Assembly (NCBI GenBank): GCA_905221605.1
Contig: CAJNDS010002512.1
Coordinates: 188,001 to 249,359, forward strand
DNA from: Symbiodinium natans
Lineage: Eukaryota > Sar > Dinophyceae > Suessiales > Symbiodiniaceae
Reading direction: 5' to 3'
Length of the DNA stretch: 61,359 nt
Part shown: positions 48,453 to 59,909 of the stretch, in pieces
Layout: each line of letters begins with the position of its first letter
Position numbering within the stretch: position 1 is the first letter of the stretch
Notes under the pieces: model-generated
Database searches by the model: none
What the model was told of the DNA's origin: nothing
Seen by the model: only the letters and a program-made list of their open reading frames with translations
Position numbers and translations under genes: made by a program

Positions 48453-51400
48453 ATGAATCGGCATGTGCCAAGCATGCGTGGGATGCTGCGAGCCTCTTCT
48501 CTGCACGGTCACCTCGCACATGCTCCGCACAAGCTGAAGACCATTCAGTCCTTCATAACGCGGCTCCAGGTGTCGCTGGCATCTCCTGATGGCCTGACGC
48601 TTCCACACATGGTGCGACCGTCCAAGGTCATCAGGAGTGGCCCCATCCCTCTTGCCATTTTAATCGCTGATCAGTGGACGCCTCACACTGGCATCGTCTT
48701 GGAGCGCTTGGAGTCTGGGACCCTTGTAGTTGATGTGGGCTGTGAAGTGAATGGCGTGCTGCCCGCCGCGGGGTACTTCGCCAATGATGTGGAAGAGCTG
48801 ACCAAGCTGTCGCCCGGTGACCGCGTCACATGCTATGCATGCTGCAAGTACCCAGAAGCTCGCTCTTCACAAATATTGTATCATATGGTGTCCTATCATG
48901 TTGACTCTACTTCTTTGGTATTCGTTGTTGTGGACTTAAACGGCCCCAGAAGAGAAAGATGTACGTATGTATCTCCATGGCAAATGGCAAACGTCAAGCA
49001 GGATAGTGGCATGCGCAGCGTATGCGGCAGTACAAGTCTTTGTTTAAAAGTGAGTGGTATGGACGGGCTTGACGCCGACGCTGCCCGCTGCCAGTATAGA
49101 GTTTGAGGCTCATGTGAAGAGCTATGAAGAGCTATGATGGGCTTACTTTGTCCCTGGCCTCTGTGAACAAAGTGAGGAAAGCAAGAAGCTCTTCCTGAGC
49201 CTGCGTCGCAGAGACATCCCGAGGGAGAGGTGGCGGAAGGTCATCGCTGATGGGCAGCGGCCCTATGCAGGATGGGCACGATGAAACCTGGCAATTCGGA
49301 GAACATGCACTTGCGAATCACACAACAAGGGTAAGAAAAGGGTAATCTCCCGTGTTTCTGGAACAGTGCCCTGCGTTTTGCGATCATCCTCTGTTGTTCC
49401 ATGCGGCCTCCCTTGTGTGACAAGGATAGTCTAGGCTTTGAGCCAATGCGTGAAGGAGTTGTGCAGCGACGCGCGCCCTTCGGCATCTTCATAGACTTGG
49501 GAACTGAGGTTCCAGGCAGGTTTTTTGACTTGGATGCTTTGGGGCTTGGGCGTGGCATACGTATAGCGTCTCAGGCACGAGTGCGGACACTGTGTAGGGC
49601 CATGCCGACGGCAGTTCGATGAAGCACTGCTGCAATCGGAGATGTGTGGGACCGTGGGCTGAGCTGCCTTTTTTTGCCGCGGCCAGGCCTCCTTCCGAAC
49701 GCGGCGCTGCCCGAAGCCTTGCAATCTGCCGAGGCCTGGGCAGAAATGACATTTCACAGCATGACCTGTTCATAAGGACTCTGAGAGTTTAAAGCGAGCC
49801 ACCGAGCAAACAAGCGTGCCAGTAGTCATCGTCAGGGACAGGCGAAAGGAAACACCGTCCGCATGAGACGGTCTGCTTTCGAAAGGTTGGCGATCCCATC
49901 ACGGTCTACGTCGTCAGCAAGCGTCCAGACTCGGGGAAGATTGACCTGGATACAAGCCCACGATGCTTGGACTTGTGTGGGGAGTTTCTTCAACGAACGC
50001 TGCGACCTTGCCGGTACTTCCCGTTGCTGATACCCTAAACCCTGAACCCTAAAATGACACATGCCCGCAGAGGAAACCAAGCGCTTCGGCGATGGGTGGA
50101 GGTTGGGCTCCAGCAAGTTGATGCTGATACCTGCTTGCTGCATGATGTTTGTCTTGAATGTTTGGCCAGGGCTAGCACTAGCAGATATGGCTGACTTGTG
50201 TAGATAGACAGCTGCATGACATTGATGTCTCCACTTTTTTGATAGTGCTTGCAATAGAGTAGGTGGATTTCCAGCCTATTCCACTTCTCATATATGACAC
50301 ACGTGGCCGCGCTTTTTAAGAGAGTGTATATCCCTCAGAGGTTTTTTGTCCTTTTCAGCTCTGAGCTCCGAGCCGAGTGCCTTGCGCGCCGGAGGTCACG
50401 GGAGATGGGCACACTCCGCACAAAGGCCATAAATTTCGCATGTGTCTCTTAGGGGTCTTTTGAGGCCTTTTTGACTTATGAGAAGATTCATGAGAAGATG
50501 GCAAGGCCTGCTTGAGGTTCGATTTGGGGTTCGATGTGTATGAGGTTGGAACTGCCTTTGCCAAAGCTCTGCACTGACGCGGGGGTGCGAGCCCGTAAGG
50601 TTTGCTCAAGGTCTGCCCTAAACCCTAAAAACCCTCAACAATGCGTAGAGGCCTACCATGCAGTGTGTCCGAGAGAGGTCAGCGAGGCAGGTGGCAAAAC
50701 AACCCCTAAACCCTGGACCTGGTGATCGGGCATGCTCGCGCGCAGGCAAGGTGATTGGCTTTCTGGAAGGCCGTGGTGCATTCATCGACATGGGCCCTCT
50801 CCCAAGTGGTTAAATGCCAAAATGGCCGTTCCACCCACGATAATTACCTTACAACCCCATTTTTGGGAACGCTGACACGTCAAGCCAGGCTTCAGGGTTC
50901 TCACCGAGGAAAGAATTTGTGGATTGCTCTGACTTTTCGAGAAGAGATGTGTGGACAAATGTCAGGAATCGACCTCAAGAGTTTGTCATCGCATGAGCAC
51001 AAGAACACCTAAGAAATGAAGCAGGTGAGCGAACACTGATCTGATTTGTGTTTGGGCGGGTTCTCGAGAAGCGAGAAGTGAGGCTTCGAGCGGCCGGCGT
51101 TGCTGCCTCTTGAGAGAATCGAGGCCCGAGGCCTTGTTGAAGCCTCGGAAGCCTTGAAGCCTAGAGGGTGCTGGCAACGAATCAGCAAGGTTGCTTTGCT
51201 GTGCCTGGGTCGGTGATGTGGGAGGGTCAGTGAAAAGGCGTCATGTCACAAATGCACGCGTGCGCCTTGCTTTATTCCTCCTTTCTAGACATCTTGCGGC
51301 GGTCATTCCGAGAAAAACCTAGTCCAAGAGCCAATCATGATTCACTTCGATTCTTCAGGGAAGGTTTGGCGCCTGCTGCAGATGTGGATGAAGCAGGCAA

Positions 51401-52835
51401 AAGGTTCTTTCAGACCTCCTCTGTCCAGGATGCACCCTTCCCCTGAGAATCCAGTGTAACCGTGGGCACGGGAGACCCTGCGCAGGAGGCGCAGACCGAT
51501 GTGAAGTGTGGAAGTGAACTCTCGGTTTACATCACAGACAAGCAGAGCAAGTCCGGCAAGGTCACCGTGGCATTGGTGCCATCACAGCTCCCAAGACGTA
51601 GCTGGGAAGACATAATTGCAGATGGCCAGACGCCCTATGATGGTGTCGTTCGACGTATAATGGAATTTGGAGCGTTGGTCGATATTGGATATGACTCCCT
51701 CTGCTTTCTGCCGAACGCTCAGGTGCCAAACAAGTCTGCGGCCAACACCTTCAGCATTGGTCAACCGCTAACGGTATACGCAGTTCAGAAGCGGGTATCT
51801 ACCGGAAGAGTGTCCCTTGCACTGGAACGCCGTGCCAGACCGCTGGAACCCTTAGAAGACGTCCCCTGCGACGGCCGCAGCCCATACCGTGGCATCATAC
51901 GCAGTATGAACGAGTTCGGTATCTTTGTCGACTTCGGCTGCTCGGTCATCGGTATGCTGGATGAAGACCACAGTGACGCAGCCTTGATGCAGAAGCAATC
52001 ATCGTTGAGAACCGGTGACGTCATCACAGTCTACCCAATCTGCAAAGATGTAGGCAATGGCAGGGTTTACCTCTCCCTGAAGAAGCGTGAGGTGCCCATT
52101 CGCTCTGTCTGGGAACTAGCGGCCGATGGACAAACTCCTTACCTGGCACGGGTGGTCTCCGTGCATGGCAAGGACTGTACGATGGACCTGGGGGCAGATA
52201 CCCGGGGCTTGCTGACGCGGTCCACATTGTCCACATCACCCCAGGAGGGCTTCAGAGAGCTGGAGATAGGAGATGTGGTTCAGGTGTACATACAGCGTCG
52301 CAACTCCACAACCGGTTCGCTGACTCTGTCATTGGCGCCCTCGCCAGTTCGCAGGATAAGTTCCGAAGAGATTCTGGCAGATCTTAAGCGCGACAGCTCA
52401 AAGGTGTACGAAGGAGAGGTGTATTGCGTACAGCACGGCCATATTTTCTTGGACATAGGGTCGGAGTTGGGGGCTGTGATGCCCGACACAGTTCCGCTGC
52501 CCTTCATCTGTCATGTAGGGGATCGCGTCCATGTCACGCTTTCTCAGCATGACCCACGGCGCGGTAGACTGGTTGCTGCCCCGGCCGAGATCCAGCCCCC
52601 GCCGAGCCTGGAAAGCGCCGGCGAGGCAGGCAAGGGCATCAAGAGCCCCAAGGACGGCGAAGTGACGGCGGAGTCTTCGGCAACTGTGCCTACGACTTCA
52701 ACGAGCACGTGGAAGGAGCCGCACTGCGCAGGAGACCACCGATGGAAAGGCTTGAGGCTTGAACTTGCGGGTGCAATGACTTTGTGTGTATCATTGTGCA
52801 TCCATTACCGGAGGAAAGGTGTGACTTTGTTTTAA
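48453..52835 (+). CDS. protein with about seven S1 RNA-binding domains
   Basis: From ATG 48453 (MNRHVPSMRG) the first S1 domain lies at about 48676-48850 (HTGIVLERLESGTLVVDVGC, then EVNGVLP). Later exons carry a linker at 49208-49267 (RERWRKVIADGQRPY), half-domains at about 49458-49508 (GVVQRRAPFGIFIDLGTE) and 49883-49950 (VGDPITVYVVSKRPDSGKID), and another at about 50746-50790 (GKVIGFLEGRGAFIDMG). A single 1.38 kb exon (51455-52835) holds the last four units, starting with the second half of one domain and including PYDGVVRRIMEFGALVDIGY and PYRGIIRSMNEFGIFVDFGC. Each is preceded by a linker of IADGQTPY type. S1 (OB-fold) domains bind RNA, and tandem arrays occur in ribosomal protein S1 and in processing factors. 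The sixth unit (YLARVVSVHGKDCTMDLGAD) is degenerate. The tail is Pro/Ser rich. Organelle targeting is possible but not shown. Telomere-like patches lie in its introns. Confidence 0.75.
50032..50055. repeat. telomere-like CCCTAAACCCTGAACCCTAAAA patch
   Basis: Three CCCTAAA-type units, one with GAA in place of AAA, lie in an intron of the S1-domain gene. Confidence 0.8.
50615..50716. repeat. two telomere-like CCCTAAACCCT patches
   Basis: CCCTAAACCCTAAAAACCCT at 50615-50637 and CCCCTAAACCCTGG at 50702-50716 lie less than 100 bases apart, in the same gene as the patch at 50032. Confidence 0.8.
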
Positions 52836-53204
52836 CCCTATTCTGGCCTTGTGCCCTGTAAGAGGCCCTGTAAGTTCAGAGCAGAAGCACAATCTTCAAC
52901 ATCTTAGTGGTCTTGGCACTACGGAGCCACCAAACAGAAACAGAAAGCGAAGCACCGTAGCCACCAAAGAGCGGAAGAAATCCGCACGTCTGTAGCTGGG
53001 GTGCCCGTCAAGCTGTGCAAAGGCCAAGTCCTGTCGCGCCTCGCAGCTTCCCCCGCTACGTGTGTCACTTGCGGCACCACAGTTGTCGTTTCTCAAACTC
53101 ATCTGTGTTGCCAGTAACTCTGAACTTAGGGATGCTCTGATTATGCTTTGATCATGCTCTCTGAGACTTGTCTTTTGGGCAGACACAATCATTTGGGACC
53201 CACG
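52836..53204. other. intergenic spacer
   Basis: Nothing recognised. It separates the stop of the S1 protein from the next candidate start at 53205. Confidence 0.4.
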
Positions 53205-53870
53205 ATGCGTCACACTGCAGCCAGAGGAGCCAGCGTCCGGCCCGATGGGCCCCGGGATCCCCAGGATGCCAATGCAAAGGGCCGCCTTCAGGAGCTGGTG
53301 CAGAAGGCGACAAAGCAGGCGAGTTGCGTGCAAGGAGGGATGGGTTGGAGATGGTTGGAGATGGTTGGAAATGAGACCGGAGAGGCTTTTGCCACGGAGG
53401 GTTGTGTGTGAGCCGTAGTGTAAGGTGTTGTCTCTTGAATATTTCTGTTCGGTTCGGAGGTTGTTGTGCTCACGGATGTCTAAGAAGAATTTGCCGGCAT
53501 CGGCCACATGTTTGATGACAATGGGCGTGTTGAATCGAAAACTGCCACAAAATGCCGCCAACCAAGGTGCTGAAGCGTGGTGACATTATCTACAATACTC
53601 GCAGGGAAGGGCTACTCTTTTCGGCTGAGGTGGGCTACGGGAGATCGGGGATGAGCAGGTTTACTTTGCAGTTCGACGTGTTTGCCAGAGATGCTCGGGC
53701 CATTTCAACAATGAATGAGCTTGACATGTCATGAGCGTGCAAAAGGTCGTGACCTGAGGCTCGAAATCCAAGCAAGCAGCATGCAAAGCAGGGCGAATCC
53801 AAGCATGCCTTGCAGGTTCGGCTCAAGGAGGAGCTGCGGAGCTTGATGCCACGCTTTTCGGAGTCCCGCC
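53205..53870 (+). CDS. hypothetical small gene, exon candidates only
   Basis: A plausible start at 53205 reads MRHTAARGASVRPDGPRDPQ and continues DANAKGRLQELVQKATKQA. A second piece near 53520-53573 (MGVLNRKLPQNAANQGAEA) and a third near 53817-53870 (VRLKEELRSLMPRFSES) are hydrophilic and helix-prone. No family is recognised. These could equally be 5' exons of the EF-hand gene downstream; a further piece near 54100-54180 (HSAARNALGHLEMANEPKKT) would fit that. Confidence 0.3.
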
Positions 53871-54997
53871 TCGTTTTAAGGCTTAAGCCATGTGGACGTG
53901 TAGCAACCTAGAAGCATGAAGTGTCAGTGACCATGAGAATGCCCCGAGATCTTGGAAAGTGGTGTCAGAACATGTCCGAAGGCATAGTTTCTTGTGCCTC
54001 ATGCGACTCGTGTGCCTGCGTCATGTGCCACTTCCTCTGTGTCTGAATTGGCTGTGAGGAAGCATTCGAGGGCGAGGCCCGGCAAACAAAGGTGCAGGCA
54101 GAACACAGTGCGGCGCGGAATGCTTTGGGCCACCTGGAGATGGCAAATGAACCAAAGAAAACATCTGCATTTTGCTTCGCCGTCATAAGAGCCCATAGAC
54201 CGAGCAGGGCGTGCGTCTCATTCCTGGGTTACTCTTGAGTCTAGCCATCTAGCCGGTCTAGCCTCTTTTGGTTGACATCACTGGGTTAGAAAGCCGGCAG
54301 CTGCGAAAAACTAAGTAAGGTGCCACGCTGGTATAAGCATGCATAAATGAGAGCAGCTGTCTGAACACGGCGTATGCGCGCATGCCAACCCTACAGCCCT
54401 ATGGCCCTATGGCTCGAAAGCACGAGCAGCGGCGGCGTTAAACTTGGCTGCTTAAGAGATGTTGTGAGGCATGCGGCTGCTGACACCAACACATACTACT
54501 GCATTGGCAGTTGATGTATGCAGTGTGCAGCAGGTGTTGCGAGACAAAGTCAGAAACAGCAAACAAGCAAGCACTCATTGCGCTATGCCAAGGCTGCCGC
54601 TGCAGATAACTCGGCATGTTTAGACTCTGGAGCAGGAAGCACGTGGTCTGGCGGGGCTCATGTCGGGCTTTGTGGCAGATCGCGCAGGCAATTGTCGGCT
54701 CCAGGTGGAATCTTGCTGTTTCGTAGTTTGTCGTAGATTACGTTTGCTTCAGGCTGAAGACTAGCTCCTTCGTTGGCATCTCTTCCCACTGACGCCTCCG
54801 CGCATCTCCATACTGTCAAATTGTCATCAACAAGTCCATTATGCGCAGGCTCTTGCATATTGCGCGGTGTGTCCCACGTACCTTTTTGCATGACGGATAG
54901 TTAGTTTAGGGGCCCGCTGGCCACTTCCAGAGCGAGGCATGGAACTGCCATGAAGTGGAGAAAACTGGAGAAATCCGCGGCATGTGGTACATCACAG
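53871..54997. other. stretch without a firm gene
   Basis: Apart from the small frame near 54100-54180 nothing protein-like stands out. It probably consists of introns or the 5' flank of the EF-hand gene. Confidence 0.3.
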
Positions 54998-57055
54998 GGC
55001 CGAAGTTGGCGCAGCGCGCGGCCCGACATGCATGGCTAGGTGACGGCAAAGAGGAGACCATTCCGGATGCGTACGCGCGGGCTGGTGATGAACGCTACCC
55101 CCGGGACGTACAGGACTTCCTGAAGCTTCTGCGCCGAAAGTGTGGCACCGTCGTTCGGGCATGGCGAGTGGCTTTGGATAAAGACGGAGGCAGCGAACTG
55201 GAGTTTTGCGAGTTTGTCAGCGCCGTGCGTCAGATGGGTTCCGCCGCGGGACAAAATGCACGAAGCCTGTGGTTCAACTTAGATGTGGACCAGAGTGGCA
55301 CGCTGAGTCTTTATGACTTGGATCCGGTTGCCGCGCACGCGTTGGACAAGTTTCGCTACCTGTGCACCAGTCGATCCTTGCCTTTGTCAGACGTAGAGAC
55401 TTAGTGTGAATGCTTGTTACATGTGTAGGCCAGGCAATGTGTTCATTCGCTCTTTCTATGATTTTGTCCAGACAAAGATGAGCAAAATGAGGCTATGGCT
55501 CCATCAATGGGGCTTTTGAGCAGCTACTCGATACGAAGAAGTCCGGCGTGGTGACCCTCGGAAACTTCGTCGAAGCCGTCAGGGAGCTGGGATATGAGCC
55601 AGCTGTGGCCGAGGAGCTTTTCAACTGGCTCCGCGCGCGGCCCGGCACCCTCTTCCTCCGAAAGAGCGACCTTGACTTTCTCCAGAAGTGGGAGGATTCC
55701 AAGCGCTACAAGAAAGAGAAGGCCGGCACCTTGCATGTGGGCTGGATCAACCGAGATCCTACTGCTGCTGTTGAGTACAAGAAGATGGCAGATAGACTGG
55801 CAGACAAGTGCGGGCAACGTCGGACCTCGGAGCACCCTGGCTGCTGACATGCAATCCTACCATGATACCATGTAAGTTTTTGTGATAATGTGTAACCTTC
55901 GCTCCAAAGCAGAACCCCCATCCTCCTATCAACTCATACCCGGCTGACATTCATGTATACGGTTGTTGATCTAAAGGGTCTTGTCAAGAATTTCTGTATG
56001 ACAACCTACATTCCACGATGCGAGCGTGCGCGAAAGATCCGAGGCATGGAAAACGAACGTATCTTTTGGTGAAAGCTTTGACGAACGTCAACATTCGGCC
56101 CAGCGTAAGAAATCTGTTTTTCTGGAAGCAAGGCGTCCGCGAAAGTGTCGTGCAAGTGTGACGTATGTCTGGAAGAGCCCAGCCCTCCCTGGACCCTGCA
56201 ATCCTCAACTCAATGATGCCTGAATCTCATCCTCAACCTTCCTCGTAGACACCAAACAAAATCCAAGCGAGAGTCGGCATTGCTGCAGGGCTATTTGGCT
56301 GATTCGCCTCCATCAATCCAGATGCATAAAGAGATGCGCACGATTAGACGCGCTAAAGTTCCGCGAAAGGAAAAGGTTTTCCACGAAGGATGTATTTCCG
56401 GGACACATCGCTCCAGATCAACTGCCAAACACGTCCTTTGTGTGTTTTGACCATGCTCAGGACCCCGTTCACGGCCACAGCCAACGCTATCGCCAAGGCT
56501 GCCAGCAAAACCCAAGATGACTCGCCGATCGACCTGGCCGCGGCACCCGAGCCCGAGCCTGCGTCGCCCACATCGCCCGAGGCTTGCGCGAAAAGTCCGC
56601 AAACGCCGCGGAGCGCAGGCAAGGTCGGCAGGGCCGCACGAGTGGAGGCTCCTGCCACAGCCGCGGCCATCGGCAGCGCACAGGAGACCGTGGGGTGCTA
56701 CGCGATGAGACTGGCCTCGGACAACGAGAACAGCTGCACCAAGTTCTTGAAGCACTCGTGGCTGCAGAAAAGCTCTGTTCATATAGAACCCCGTAATCTG
56801 CCTGGCACCTTAGGTTCTTGACAAGAAAAACCTTTGGTTCGCGACAGGACCTTCTTCTGTGTTGGAGAAAAGTGAAGGAGAGAACAGCCCACTTGTTTTA
56901 AAGGCCCTTTTGCCTCTCTGTCTGTTGGGTGATGGCCGAAGGTACCTTCTGGATCGCTTCGGGTCGCTTGCGGCTGCCTGGGATGCAATGGAGCCCGCCG
57001 AGGTCGGCGAAATACGCAACTTGGCTCAGCCCGAGGAATTGCGAGGCTTGCTGTA
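54998..57055 (+). CDS. EF-hand calcium-binding protein, dinoflagellate repeat type
   Basis: The exon 54998 to about 55368 encodes FLKLLRRKCGTVVRAWRVAL, then DKDGGSELEFCEF, an EF-hand loop with Asp/Asp/Gly/Ser/Glu ligands. DVDQSGTLSLYDLD follows as a second, well-formed loop. The next exon (about 55490-55780) begins YGSINGAFEQLL and holds DTKKSGVVTLGNF, a loop whose Lys residues make calcium binding doubtful, followed by VEAVRELGYEPAVAEELFNW. A later exon at 56940-57055 reads RYLLDRFGSLAAAWDAMEPA, the helix (xRFGSLxxAWDxMD) that precedes an EF loop in this family, and ends in TAA. Exons near 57180 (LLVPELNARSLIRQILSS), 57597 (DARRLFEALPKKAGIV) and 57793 (DRHRLTWRDLGLKTDDWLAF) may continue the same protein to about 57890. 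Calcium sensing is inferred. The start and the region 56390-56820, open on both strands, are unresolved. Confidence 0.62.
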
Positions 57056-59734
57056 AAAGAGAGGGCAAGTGAGTCAAGGTGATGATGCGAGATGCGCTGA
57101 TGTGATGTGCGGGTTGTTTGTGGTGAGTTGCGGGTTTGCAAGAGCACCCGATTTGCTGCAAGTTCTCTGCAGCTGCTGGTGCCGGAGCTGAACGCTCGAT
57201 CGCTCATTCGTCAGATATTGTCCAGTTTTGAAGGATGCAGGGGAGATTTCGCCAGTGTGCGTGGGTCGCTTCCAGCAAGTTCAGCATCGCTTTGCCTGTT
57301 GTGTCGCGGAGGCAAGAGCGACTTCGAGTTCGTGGTGTGCTTTAAGCTTGGTGTCCTGGTGCAATTGGTGGCCTGTGGAGTTCGCAGGGCCCGTTCTGAA
57401 CATGACTTTTGGGCATTCATCTGCCACGCCACAGCTGCCTCTCCCCCCCTGCAAATTCGGTGGCAACAGGGCATAAGCAGAGACTCGTACAAGGTTGTAA
57501 CAATCAGGCTGTGTGGACATCGTTTGGCAGCAACATCGGCCCGCCCATCCCTTCCCCGCCTGTATGGTAAGGATACTGCAGGAACACAGATGCCCGCCGT
57601 CTCTTTGAAGCCTTGCCCAAGAAGGCCGGAATTGTAACCAAGCACAGCGGAAGTTCGTATTCTTTGCAGAGTGGAAACCAGACCGAGCGTCGCGTACCAA
57701 ATCCAGCAGGCTCTCTGAGCATGAAGGGGCCAAACCCCAAAGCCAACGTTTCCGCAGCACGGCCATTCCTTAAACAAATGGGAGGATAGGCACCGCCTGA
57801 CCTGGCGCGACCTGGGCCTGAAGACAGATGACTGGCTTGCATTCCTCACCAAGAAGAAGTGGCAGACACCAGGCTGCAAGAACTTGCAGGCAGCCTGTGT
57901 GAAGTGGGGGAGAGCAGTAGTCAGTAGTCAGCTCAGGAAGTCGCTGCGAATGGTGGAGGAGTGCATCAGATCATGTCCTGCAAGGAGTGGCCTGTTCTGG
58001 AGGCTTTGTCTTAGTTGAAGCTCCCCAGGAGATAAAGAAGTCCGACGGAGATGGGGCCCGGCTAGCGCTGGAGCGACACTACCATCGAGCCAAACTGCAC
58101 GGCCACCAACTACAGCTCGAGCCTTCTGTGCTGCATTGGCCAGGCTGCAGCTCCATGAAGTTCAGTGTGCGAATTAATCTTACTTACTAGTATCCTCAAG
58201 TCGTGAGTATACTCCGGCAGCCTGGTGACGTATTGTGCCAGGCAATGTAGGTTGGATGTGTGTTCACGGTTCCATGCAGCAGCAAGAAGGAATCTAGATT
58301 GTCCAGAGTCTTCAGAGTATCAGAGGTATCAGAGTATCTGGGGACTTGTTGCATCTTGTTGCAAGGTTTGGTGAAACACCGCTGCCGCGCAACCAGGATG
58401 ACGACTTGCCGAACTGGTGCCGCCCAAGGCCACACGGTCTGACTCGGTGAATTCAAGCCCAAGAAGCCTTCGCACACCGGTATTTTTGCGTAGCTTCAGC
58501 GGCGATGGGTCCTAGAAACAGATGTCGATGTGAAGCCAGGAGGTCTTCTGGCCAACTCTTTGACCCACGCCCCCAGTTTCGCAGGACGGCTCGAACTCGG
58601 CGTCAACACGTAATCGGCACTGCAGCTGCCACCTGAGTTCTGCAGACCGCTTGAAAGTTAGCGTGTTGGGGTGATGCCTGTGCTGCACAAATATTGTGCG
58701 TTGCCTGAACACCTCAAAGAGGTGCACGTGGGCTTCCTGCCAGGCAGCACGTCCCAACGTTCGACACCCTGAAAGTGCAGTGGAGCAAAAACAGCCTCAC
58801 TTCATGCTTTGCTGTTGGAAGCCTTGCACATGTTTTGCAGGCACTTAGGCAACAACCACGAAGGTTTAGCAAACGCTCAGTGCAAACATTGGCACGACGC
58901 CGTGTTATTCTTGCTCGCTGGAGGACCCCGAACTGCTCTGAGTTGAGGCCATCATGGCGTGCGAATAAATGGGGCAAGTGGTGTGTCAACCGAGCACTCG
59001 ATTTACTTATCGGCCCATTCTATCCGGGATGAGGGTAGCAAATGGTAGCAAAGCAAAGCCCGACGGGGAGAAGCAGCATATTTTAGCTTACCCGCACGTG
59101 GCCCCTGCAAATGATGCGTGCGTGTTAACCACCCTCGACCTAAGGTCATGATGACGATGCTACCAGATGGCAGCCGCGATGCCATCAAGTGTTCGGCGAG
59201 CAGGCCAGATGGCCAACCCTGGAGACGTCGTGAGTCATGAACGTACGCTTTGGCACGCCCTGGCATCCGCAGCATGGATGCATGCTCTGCATCTCTGAGA
59301 GCACACCGTGAGTGACAACGGCCGCAAACCTTGGTCCTCAAGAACGACATTGGTTCATAGGAGCCCGGAACTTTGCACGGGAAAGCATGCTGGAGTTGAT
59401 TCCTAGACTAGTTGCAAGCAGTATGAGACCTCTCGACAAGACAAGTTGCCTGTAGCCTGCAATCATGCCTCGCGAGCGCCATGCCGCCTGACGCAGGTTG
59501 CTGTGCAAGTGAAGCAGGGGAGCAGCGAGACCTGTGTATCCACCTGTATGCTACCCGTATCTCCCCTGTCAGAACCCCGCGGGTGCTGGGAGGTTTTCTC
59601 CAGTCTGCCAGTAGGACAGGGTTGGACTTTGGGTCGCAAGCAGGTGTAGTTTGTGCAGTTCAGCTGTCCGTACTATCAGCGGTTTTCTGTGATAGGTTTG
59701 GGCTCTGGATGGTCCGCGATCGCAAGTTTGCCTT
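57056..59734. other. possible EF-hand 3' exons, then no recognised gene
   Basis: 57175-57890 contains the exon candidates mentioned with the EF-hand gene. From 57900 to 59734 frames on both strands overlap without a clear choice. Nothing matches a family, and no RNA gene was seen. Confidence 0.3.
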
Positions 59735-59909
59735 TCGTACTTGGGAAGATTTGACTTCGGCTTGAAGCAACTCGAAGCCATCATGGACCTGCTGAAGCCA
59801 GCATCGCCATCTGCAGATAAGCCGCTGCTGCCGCTTCTGGCTTCACTGGCCCGCAAGCGGCAAGCACTGGCGCCAGTTGAGGTGCAGTGGCTCCTGAATG
59901 AAGGTTGAT
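59735..59909 (+). CDS. isolated helical exon, unassigned
   Basis: The frame reads YLGRFDFGLKQLEAIMDLLK, then PASPSADKPLLPLLASLARK and RQALAPVEVQWLLNE, ending at a GTTGAT donor. The amphipathic Leu-rich pattern and GC-rich third codon positions look coding. Neighbouring exons could not be identified. Confidence 0.4.

Noticed and set aside
56353-56670. Minus-strand frame with a membrane-like segment (WVLLAALAIALAVAVNGVL)
   Set aside because: The plus strand of the same bases gives a Pro/Glu/Ala-rich linker within the EF-hand gene, which fits the context. The hydrophobic minus frame is a usual mirror of Ala/Asp-rich coding.
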